A DNA stretch of 64,000 nt from an uncultured Verrucomicrobia subdivision 3 bacterium (GTDB taxonomy: Bacteria; Verrucomicrobiota; Verrucomicrobiia; Limisphaerales; UBA11358). The first letter of the stretch is position 1. Each line of letters opens with the position of its first letter. Where the stretch lies: assembly GCA_903944085.1 (NCBI GenBank), contig CAJAQO010000198.1, forward strand, positions 1-64,000, written 5' to 3'. A program made the position numbers and the translations under genes. The notes below the pieces were generated by a model, which ran no database searches, was not told where the DNA came from, and was given only the letters and a program-made list of their open reading frames with translations. Below are positions 28,601 through 36,335 of this stretch, piece after piece.

Positions 28601-29308
28601 ATGACCAAGCCGGTCAAAGGAAACCGGCCGGTCGAACCGGCATTAAAACGGCAGCTTAAAGTCGCCCTGGTCGAGGACCAGCCGGAAGTCCGGGAAAGCT
28701 GGATCAAACTCATCAATTCGTTTGCGGACTTCGCCTGCGTCTGCGCCTGCGGCAGTGGCGAGGAAGCGTTGCGGATGATTCCCCAGGAAACACCCGACGT
28801 CGTGCTCATGGACATATTTCTCCCGCGCATGTCTGGCATCGAATGCACCGTGCGGCTCAAGGCGCTGCTGCCGCAAACTCAGATCGTCATCCTCACGGCC
28901 ATGGCGGATCAGGAACTGGTTTTTCTGGCGCTGGAAGCCGGGGCCGATGGTTACCTGCTGAAACGGACGAAGCCGGCGGACTTACGGACCGCTTTGCTGG
29001 ACGTGCTGGGCGGCGGGGCACCGATGTCGAGCCAGATCGCGCGCCGCGTGATTGAATCATTTCGACAAAAAGCCAAAATCCGGGATGAATTCGCACATCT
29101 TTCCATCCGCGAAGAGCAAATTTTAATGCTGCTTTCGCAGGGCTATGCAAACAAGGTGATCGCCGACAAACTGGAGTTGAGCATTGACACGGTATGCAGT
29201 CATTTGAAGCATGTATTTACGAAGTTGCAGGTGAGTTCGCGCACCGAAGCCGTGGTCCGTTACATGGCCTCCAAAACCCCGCCGCACAAGCCGGACGATC
29301 TGTCTTGA
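28601..29308 (+). CDS. NarL/LuxR-family response regulator
   Basis: I use ATG 28601 (235 residues), one base after the kinase stop; an upstream in-frame ATG at 28562 would overlap the kinase gene and add 13 residues. The receiver domain (KVALVEDQPEVRESW) has its phosphoacceptor Asp71 in VLMDIFLPRMSG, a Thr in ILTAMAD and the Lys of GYLLKRTKP. The C-terminal LuxR-type helix-turn-helix reads LSIREEQILMLLSQGYANK, IADKLELSIDTVCSHLKHV and LQVSSRTEAV. The pair most likely controls this polysaccharide locus in response to a glycan fragment; the target promoters are not evident. The stop codon overlaps copy 2 of the conserved leader-like element. Confidence 0.92.
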   Translation: MTKPVKGNRPVEPALKRQLKVALVEDQPEVRESWIKLINSFADFACVCACGSGEEALRMIPQETPDVVLMDIFLPRMSGIECTVRLKALLPQTQIVILTAMADQELVFLALEAGADGYLLKRTKPADLRTALLDVLGGGAPMSSQIARRVIESFRQKAKIRDEFAHLSIREEQILMLLSQGYANKVIADKLELSIDTVCSHLKHVFTKLQVSSRTEAVVRYMASKTPPHKPDDLS

Positions 29309-29416
29309 TAACCGCGCAGAAACCGGCGAGGCCGCGCACCGCCGCCGCGACCAGCGAGAAACCGCTTGTAAACTCACCGGTTTCGGTGATGCCGGTCTCA
29401 CCATGTCGGGGCATAG
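29307..29416 (+). ncRNA. Conserved leader-like element, copy 2 (candidate structured RNA)
   Basis: It begins in the stop codon of the response regulator. It has GATAAC (29307-29312), AAACCGGCG (from 29320, the same 13-base spacing as copy 1), the hairpin TCACCG-GTTT-CGGTGA (29374-29389), ACCATGT and GGGGCATAG. The segment between AAACCGG and the hairpin is 47 bases here against 18 in copy 1, as expected for a variable arm. CCGGTTT (29377-29383) can again pair with AAACCGG. Confidence 0.5.
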
Positions 29417-29805
29417 ACGCAAGGCTGGATCCGAGGTTAAATTAGCCCAATCAAAATTAGCAGACGACTCCATCGTTTAGTCGCATCCGTTGGCGCATTT
29501 TTTTTTGCGCAGGTGATTGTTTGCGCACGCCGGTTGCTGGGTCGTTTGCCAACCGGTTATTCTGCAGACAAAATAGAAAACATGCCGTTGTTGGCCGATG
29601 GGACTGACTCTGCGACTGTTCTTTACTTGAATCTACTAGCCTTGAAGAGCGCGTTAGGCATCTATGCACATGATTACGACGACGAAAGCACCCACGACTC
29701 AGCTTCTGCTGTTAGCTTTGGCCAGATGGGTGGAACGGTCGGCATGAAAGTAACCATTTGCCATTACATCAATCTTAGTTACAAAAGAATGCCGCCACTC
29801 AAATC
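29309..29805. other. 497-base gap before the metzincin giant
   Basis: Apart from the leader-like element, the gap holds a small hairpin with an all-T loop (GCGCA, eight Ts, TGCGC, 29493-29510) and a weak reading frame (29513-29809, listed separately). No promoter could be picked with confidence. Confidence 0.4.
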
Positions 29806-29809
29806 ATGA
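29513..29809 (+). pseudogene. Possible remnant of a pseudopilin-like gene
   Basis: A 98-codon frame (ATG or a later ATG at 29581) runs into the start of the next gene with a four-base overlap. The stretch LLALKSALGIYAHDYDDES resembles the segment after the hydrophobic helix in H-x9-DG pseudopilins (compare [20 protein letters not shown] in the intact gene at 21735). The leader helix and the H-x9-DG end are missing. The protein after residue 55 shows no recognisable pattern. It may be a decayed copy or a chance frame. Confidence 0.25.
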
Positions 29810-32800
29810 AAAAGGGATTACTGATTGTTCTATGTTCGGTGATTTGCATTGGGGGAATGTTTTGGTGGCATGACTTGCTGTCTCGTGCCGAAGTGGTGCG
29901 TCGCGCGTCCGTATCGTTAGCTGGCTCGGTAACGGCACGAACCAACCTGCCGCCGGTTGTGGCTCAGGCGGCTCGCATTCGGTCCGGATCCCGTGAAATG
30001 GACCTTACGGTAAACCCTTATGCCGGAGGGTTGCGCGACCCCGGCAAATCGAAGCGCAAATGGGAAGCTGATTATATCGAGAGTTTTCTACAGGCAAAAA
30101 GCGGCGATGGAGTTCGGTTTGAACTCACAGGCGGTGTGATGGCTCTGGGCAGCATTAAGATGATTCAAATTTCAGGCGGCAAGGTAACTTATGTGTCGGG
30201 AGAGTTGTCTGCCCCGGAGTCGGGAAAATTTTTCTTTCTGACACCTCCAATCGGCGGCAAGGCTGGAAGCGCAGTTGGAGTGGCGGAATTTCCAGGAAGC
30301 AAAACCGCCTATCGTGTCGAACCAACCGGTCCCGGTGGTGCCCCGGAACTATGGCAGCGGCGGCTAGATGAAGTTATTTGCCTGGACATGCCTAAAGTTA
30401 ATGCGGCGGCCCAAGCAGCAGCCCAGGCGGCGACTAATCAGACTGAGGACATCCCGCCCTTGCGACCGGACATGGTGTCCGATTATGTGCCAAGTTACAA
30501 TGCAAACATAGTTTCCTTGCAAAGTTATCCCGGTTCTTCCGCCGTGCTGCTGTTGGATTTCTTTGGTGGCTACACGCCAACTTGGGGCGGCGTGATCTAT
30601 GCGCGTCCTCCGGTCGATAACCCCACGATCAAAGATATCTGGAAGCGAGTAGCCGAAGATTATATGCCGTTTAACATTAACGTGACCACAGACATCAAAA
30701 TTTATCAAGCCGCGCCAGCAGCGAGCCGCCAGCGTTGCTGTTTCACCACGACCCCAATTACTGCAGCTGGCGTTGCGTATGAAGGGTCGTGGAACTGGGG
30801 CAATGACACGCCCTGTTGGTCCGTTTATTATGTTGGTAAACCCGCCGCAGAAGTCGGTGCCCATGAGCCGGGACACACGCTGGGCTTGAGTCACGAGACG
30901 CAGGATATTCCCAATGGAACCAACGCACCAACCCATAATGAATATTTCACCGGCCAAGGCTCGGGTGCAACCGGCTGGGCACCGATCATGGGTGCTGCTT
31001 ATTATCAGCCCGTGACCACTTGGGCGAAAGGGGAGTATCTTTATGCGGGCAATTTACAAGATCAACTAAACATCATCGCCACTGCAAACAATAATGTGAC
31101 TTATCGAACGGATGACACGGGCAGCACGCTGGCGACTTCACGTTATTTGGAGGTTTACACGAATAATTCCGCTTTTGCCGAAGGCGTGATTGAACAAACC
31201 GCCGACACAGATGCTTTTCAATTCACAACCACCGGTGGGGTGGTTAGCTTGACCGCGAATCCTGTTGGCGACTGGGCTGATTTGGCAATGATGGCCACCT
31301 TGGCGGACGCGACCGAAACCATTATCGCGAGCAATAACTCACAGACTGTTCTTTCCGCAACTATCACGACAAACTTGCCAGCGGGCACTTACACCTTCCG
31401 GGTGACTGGTGCCGGGCGTAACGATCCAGTGACCAATGGCTTTTCAAATTACGCAAGCTTGGGCTACTATTCCGTCACCGGCACGGTGACCGGCGCGCGG
31501 CAACCCACGCGGTTGAGCGTGGCGGAACATGCGACAAACAATACATTAGTTGGCTCCGTGCCGGCAAATAATCCCAACGGCAGTCCGTTGGCATATGGGA
31601 TTTCGTCAGGTAATACTGGTGCGACGTTTTCCGTTGATAACTCCGGCGTGGTCCGTGTATCCAATAATACGCTGCTGGACTATTACAAGTTGGCGAGCAA
31701 TACGATGTATGCTATGCAATTTGAGTTGTTTATGAATATCACCAACGTAAACAATCCGGCACTGACGGAATTGAACCGTCGGGTAGTAATTGCAGTTCTA
31801 CAACTGTATCCGCCGGTGCCAGCGGCATTGACGGCTGCCGCGGACAGTAGCTTACGAATCGACCTTTCATGGATGGGAGGACAAGCGGCTACAAGTTACT
31901 ACGTAAAACGTTCGACAATTCATGGCGGGCCTTACGCAACGGTGGCCAGTCCCACCGACGTCAACTATACCGACGGAGGACTAACCAATGGCGTCACATA
32001 TTACTATGTCGTCTCCGCGTTGAATGCCGGCGGCGAGAGTAGCAACTCTTTAGAAGCGAGTGCGATGGCCCAGGCAGTGGCGGATTACGGCTTTGAGATT
32101 TCGAGCATCGGTTCCGGCAACTATTCTTACAACCCGAATGGAAGTTTCTGGACTTTCAGCGGCACCGCTGGGAATGGTTCAGGCATTGTCGCGAACGGCA
32201 GCGGCTTTTCCAATCCGAACGCCCCGGAAGGAACACAGGCGGCATTTATTCAGGAATATGGCTCCGTCACCCAAACGTTGGCTGGTTTCACGCCGGGAAC
32301 TAATTATACAATTTCTTACTCGGCTGCCCAACGGTCGGGAGCGGGTCAAAACGGAGGTGAATCGTGGAATGTGGTGATTGATGGCAATGTGATCAAGGCC
32401 AACAGTCCGGGATCAACCAGTTACTCGACTTATACCGCTACGTTCACCGCCACGGCCACGACGCACACGCTTGCCTTCGTGGGCACAGACTTGGTCGGCG
32501 GCGACAACACCGTCTTCATAGACAATGTGCGTTTCAGCCCCGTTTTGCAGCCAGCGCCCGCCTCGGTGGTGTTGGCCAGTCCCGCAAATAATGCCGCCTT
32601 TGACATTTCAGCGCCTATCAACCTGACGGCGACCGTGACCACAAATGAAAACATTATTAATGGCGTGCAGTTTTACATGGATACCATCACGTTACTTGGT
32701 CAGATTACCAACGCACCTTATACATTCGCGCTGGCGAATATAAGTGCGGGGAGACATAACGTGTTCGCGCGAGTGCTTTTTAACAACGGCAGCGTTGCAA

Positions 32801-35800
32801 ATTCCAGCCCCATCAGTCTAGCTGTCATCAACCATTATTCTAATTTTGGCTTTGAAGCACCAAGTCTCGGATCTGGCAATTACGCCTACGCACCAATAGG
32901 CGGCTCCTGGACTTTCACCAGCAGCGCAGACGGAAATGGTTCAGGTATTGCCGCCAACGGTAGTGCGTTTGGCAATCCGAATGCTCCAGAAGGCACGCAG
33001 GCGGCTATGGTTCAAAGCTACGGGAGCATCAGTCAGACGCTGACGGGCTTTGCTCCGGGAACGAACTATACCATCACTTATTTTGTTGCACAACGGGGAA
33101 CGGTGCAAAATGGCGGCGAGTCATGGAATGTCGTCATTGACAATACTGTCATTAGTTCCAACAGTCCTGGTGCGACCAACTACACAAGTTACTCGGCCAG
33201 TTTTACAGCGGCGGCGGTGACACATACCCTTTCCTTTGTTGGCACAGATTTGGCCACCGGCGATAATACCGTTTTCATTGACAACGTGGTTGTCAATCCA
33301 CCGACCTCGCCCATCCTGATCCCCAATTTGACCACCAATACTTTGCCGGTAACGGCGGCGGATGTGGTGGGCAGCCAGGTGACCTTTATTGCAGCGTTTA
33401 GCAGCACCAATCCGATAACTTATCAATGGCAGAAAATTGCCAGCGGAATCGTTAATAATATTGTCGGGGCGACAAACACGATGTTGACGTTGACCAACCT
33501 GCAACTAATTGATGCCGCTTCCTACCGGTTGCAGGCTTCGAATAGTTTGGGTATTGCGGTGAGTGCGGCGAGCCAGCTCATGGTCACCAATGTGCCCGTA
33601 GCGGTGAATAATGTCATCATCGCCTACGCCGCGCAAACTGGGCTGGGCAGCGCGCTCACGAATTTTGCCCCCACTTGGACCGTTGCGCCGGGAAGCCTGA
33701 TCGCCGGCCAAACACCGAACAGTGTGGGTAGTGGCAGCTTCAGTCAAAACGTCGCCGTGCTGACCGACGGCGCTTTTGGTTGGCTAAATTACTGGCCGAA
33801 TGTCGGCAGTAGTCCAACTGAAGTTACCTGCGGCACGAGTGCCGGCCAGTCGGCCACTTATACCCTGGGCAGTTCTGCCAGCGGCTATATTATTACCAAC
33901 ATCGTGGTCTATGGCGGCTGGGGAGATGCTGGTCGTGACCAGCAGGCCTATACTATCTTTTATTCTACGGTGGCGGCACCGACGAATTTCGTCTTGCTGG
34001 CAAGTGCTAATTTCAACCCCTCGAATCCTAACGCCGTCCAGTCCGCGACGCGCGCGACGTTTAGCTCTTCGACCACCGGCCCACTGGCGACCAATGTCGC
34101 CGCCTTGATGTTTGATTTTACCACGCCGGCGCCGGAAAACGGCTTCTGCGGCTATTCGGAAATTGATGTGTATGGAACGTCAATAAATCCCGCTTTAACC
34201 ATGAACACGTCGCCGGTGACGGCTGCGGACGTGGTAGGCAGCCAGATAACATTCACAGCGGCCTTCACGGGCGTTGGTCCCTTGGCTTACCAGTGGCGGA
34301 AGATCAGTGGTGGGGTGACAAATAATGTGGCTGGGGCGACGAATACAATTCTCACGCTCACTAATTTTACGCTGGCAAATACTGCTGCCTATCAGCTCCA
34401 GGCGTCCAATGCCTATGGCGTTGCCGTCAGCACACCAAGTTCGCTAACGGTATCCAGCGTGCCGGCGGCGGTGAACAATGTGGTTACCTCGATGGCCGCG
34501 CAGACTGGGAATGGCAGCGGCACCTTCACGCCGACTTGGACGGTGACAACTAATAGCAGTCTCATTGCTGGAAAAATGCCGAGCAACACGAATGGCAGTT
34601 TCACATTGGAAATTCCTGGGCGCAACGTTGGCTCACTGACCGCTGGCGGCAATGGAGCGATCACAAAAATCGCCGGAACTTCAGGCAATACCACCAGCGT
34701 TAATTATGTGACCTGCGGAAACGGTGGTGGGGCAGGTTCATTAATTGTTTATACCTTGAACGGTTCCGCCAGCGGGTTTGACCTTACCAATATAATGGTT
34801 TACGGCGGTTGGGCGGATGCCGGTCGCGACCAGCAGGCTTATACGGTGTATTATTCCACGGTGGCGGCCCCGACGACTTTTATTTTATTAGGCAGCGTTA
34901 ATTACAACCCTGCGAATCCTGTAAGGGCGCAATCCGCTACACGGGCGACGCTTACGCCAGCGACCGGCGTGCTGGCCAGCCGGGTGGCTGCCGTGAAATT
35001 TGATTTTACTACGCCGACTTCGGAAAACGGCTATTGTGGCTACGCGGAAATCAACTTAGCCGGGACACCTTCATCGCAGCCAGCAAAATGGGCCGTCGGT
35101 AATGGCAACTGGGATACTAATTCGCTGAACTGGAAGTTGCTGAGCGGCGGGAACGCCGTCAGCTACGTCGAAAATAATCTCGCGTCATTTGATGACAGTG
35201 CGACTGGTAGCAGTCCACTCACAGTGACGCTGACGGGTAATCACGCACCTAGCATCCTTACCAATAACTCGACAAAGAACTACATCTTAGCGGGCGGCTT
35301 TGGCCTTACCGATGGCCGCTTGGTCAAGGACGGTAGCAGCACCTTGGTGCTGGATAACAGTGGCGTCAATGGATTCAGTGGAATACTGATTAACAACGGC
35401 ACGTTGCAGGTGGGAAGTAATGATGCGAACGGCACGCTCGGAACCAGCGGCGTGACCAACAATGGACTGTTAATTTTTACACGCACCGACGCGTTCGCCG
35501 TGAACAATATAATTTCCGGCAGTGGTGCCGTGGTTCAAAATGGTAGCGGCGCGCTGGTTGTGGGTGCGTCTAACACGTATGCCGGCAATACGTTTGTCAA
35601 TGCCGGCACACTGACGCTGACAGGACTTGGCTCGATTTCTACAAGTGCAGTGCTAGTGATTGCCAGCGGCGCGACATTGGATGTGAGCGGGCGGAGCGAC
35701 CAAACGTTGACGCTGAACATTGGGCAGACTTTGAAAGGCGGCGGGAGTATCAATGGAACGGTGAACGCCTTGACCGGTTCGATTCTCAATCCGGGAGATA

Positions 35801-36315
35801 CTATTGGCACGCTGTTGGTGCAAAGCAACATTACTTTAAGCGGCCTGCTAGTGCTAGAAATAAACCGGACAAACGAACCGGCGAACGACGAACTGGTGAG
35901 TGCGGCGGGAACAATAGCCGGCGAGGGCACGCTCACGGTGACTAATTTGGGTCCGCCGCTACAGGCAGGTGACAACTTCAAGCTGTTCAACCAGCCGGTC
36001 AGCGGTTTTACCGTGGTGAACCTGCCAGAGTTGGGAAGCAACGCATGGGCTAATAATCTGGCGAACAATGGAACATTGACCGTGGTTTCGACTTCATCTC
36101 CGAACTTGATGGCGCAGGTGGCTGGAGGCAATCTGATGACGTTGACTTGGCCAGCGGACCACACGGGCTGGCGATTAGAGATGCAGACCAATGACGTGAC
36201 GCAAGGTTTGACCACGAATTGGGTAGAGATTCTTGGCGCAACCACTACTAATCAGATAACCTTTCCCATCAATGCAACCGCAGGCACTGTCTTTTACCGC
36301 CTACTATTTCCATAA
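29806..36315 (+). CDS. Giant secreted metzincin metalloprotease with shared modules and beta-strand repeats
   Basis: The 2169-residue protein starts with a signal-anchor (LLIVLCSVICIGGMFWW) and a propeptide-like region. A metzincin zinc motif follows: HEPGHTLGLSH at 353-363 (HExxHxxGxxH, ligands His353, His357, His363, base Glu354), with a plausible Met-turn at Met395 (PIMG). Then come a PPC-like domain (465-565), FN3 (672-752), two near-copies of a sandwich like DUF642 (760-912 and 1012-1165) around an Ig-like domain, Ig domains, two copies of the window's repeated module (1269-1457 and 1555-1754), autotransporter-type beta-strand repeats (1760-2025) and the shared C-terminal domain (2096-2169, VFYRLLFP). 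No autotransporter barrel is present. It should be an extracellular protease held at the surface. The next GH78 gene follows after 20 bases. Confidence 0.85.
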   Translation: MKKGLLIVLCSVICIGGMFWWHDLLSRAEVVRRASVSLAGSVTARTNLPPVVAQAARIRSGSREMDLTVNPYAGGLRDPGKSKRKWEADYIESFLQAKSGDGVRFELTGGVMALGSIKMIQISGGKVTYVSGELSAPESGKFFFLTPPIGGKAGSAVGVAEFPGSKTAYRVEPTGPGGAPELWQRRLDEVICLDMPKVNAAAQAAAQAATNQTEDIPPLRPDMVSDYVPSYNANIVSLQSYPGSSAVLLLDFFGGYTPTWGGVIYARPPVDNPTIKDIWKRVAEDYMPFNINVTTDIKIYQAAPAASRQRCCFTTTPITAAGVAYEGSWNWGNDTPCWSVYYVGKPAAEVGAHEPGHTLGLSHETQDIPNGTNAPTHNEYFTGQGSGATGWAPIMGAAYYQPVTTWAKGEYLYAGNLQDQLNIIATANNNVTYRTDDTGSTLATSRYLEVYTNNSAFAEGVIEQTADTDAFQFTTTGGVVSLTANPVGDWADLAMMATLADATETIIASNNSQTVLSATITTNLPAGTYTFRVTGAGRNDPVTNGFSNYASLGYYSVTGTVTGARQPTRLSVAEHATNNTLVGSVPANNPNGSPLAYGISSGNTGATFSVDNSGVVRVSNNTLLDYYKLASNTMYAMQFELFMNITNVNNPALTELNRRVVIAVLQLYPPVPAALTAAADSSLRIDLSWMGGQAATSYYVKRSTIHGGPYATVASPTDVNYTDGGLTNGVTYYYVVSALNAGGESSNSLEASAMAQAVADYGFEISSIGSGNYSYNPNGSFWTFSGTAGNGSGIVANGSGFSNPNAPEGTQAAFIQEYGSVTQTLAGFTPGTNYTISYSAAQRSGAGQNGGESWNVVIDGNVIKANSPGSTSYSTYTATFTATATTHTLAFVGTDLVGGDNTVFIDNVRFSPVLQPAPASVVLASPANNAAFDISAPINLTATVTTNENIINGVQFYMDTITLLGQITNAPYTFALANISAGRHNVFARVLFNNGSVANSSPISLAVINHYSNFGFEAPSLGSGNYAYAPIGGSWTFTSSADGNGSGIAANGSAFGNPNAPEGTQAAMVQSYGSISQTLTGFAPGTNYTITYFVAQRGTVQNGGESWNVVIDNTVISSNSPGATNYTSYSASFTAAAVTHTLSFVGTDLATGDNTVFIDNVVVNPPTSPILIPNLTTNTLPVTAADVVGSQVTFIAAFSSTNPITYQWQKIASGIVNNIVGATNTMLTLTNLQLIDAASYRLQASNSLGIAVSAASQLMVTNVPVAVNNVIIAYAAQTGLGSALTNFAPTWTVAPGSLIAGQTPNSVGSGSFSQNVAVLTDGAFGWLNYWPNVGSSPTEVTCGTSAGQSATYTLGSSASGYIITNIVVYGGWGDAGRDQQAYTIFYSTVAAPTNFVLLASANFNPSNPNAVQSATRATFSSSTTGPLATNVAALMFDFTTPAPENGFCGYSEIDVYGTSINPALTMNTSPVTAADVVGSQITFTAAFTGVGPLAYQWRKISGGVTNNVAGATNTILTLTNFTLANTAAYQLQASNAYGVAVSTPSSLTVSSVPAAVNNVVTSMAAQTGNGSGTFTPTWTVTTNSSLIAGKMPSNTNGSFTLEIPGRNVGSLTAGGNGAITKIAGTSGNTTSVNYVTCGNGGGAGSLIVYTLNGSASGFDLTNIMVYGGWADAGRDQQAYTVYYSTVAAPTTFILLGSVNYNPANPVRAQSATRATLTPATGVLASRVAAVKFDFTTPTSENGYCGYAEINLAGTPSSQPAKWAVGNGNWDTNSLNWKLLSGGNAVSYVENNLASFDDSATGSSPLTVTLTGNHAPSILTNNSTKNYILAGGFGLTDGRLVKDGSSTLVLDNSGVNGFSGILINNGTLQVGSNDANGTLGTSGVTNNGLLIFTRTDAFAVNNIISGSGAVVQNGSGALVVGASNTYAGNTFVNAGTLTLTGLGSISTSAVLVIASGATLDVSGRSDQTLTLNIGQTLKGGGSINGTVNALTGSILNPGDTIGTLLVQSNITLSGLLVLEINRTNEPANDELVSAAGTIAGEGTLTVTNLGPPLQAGDNFKLFNQPVSGFTVVNLPELGSNAWANNLANNGTLTVVSTSSPNLMAQVAGGNLMTLTWPADHTGWRLEMQTNDVTQGLTTNWVEILGATTTNQITFPINATAGTVFYRLLFP

Positions 36316-36335
36316 ACACAAACTATAAAATAAAA

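Noticed and set aside
29493-29510. Hairpin GCGCA with eight-T loop as a terminator
   Set aside because: The T-run is in the loop and not after the stem, so it does not fit intrinsic termination.
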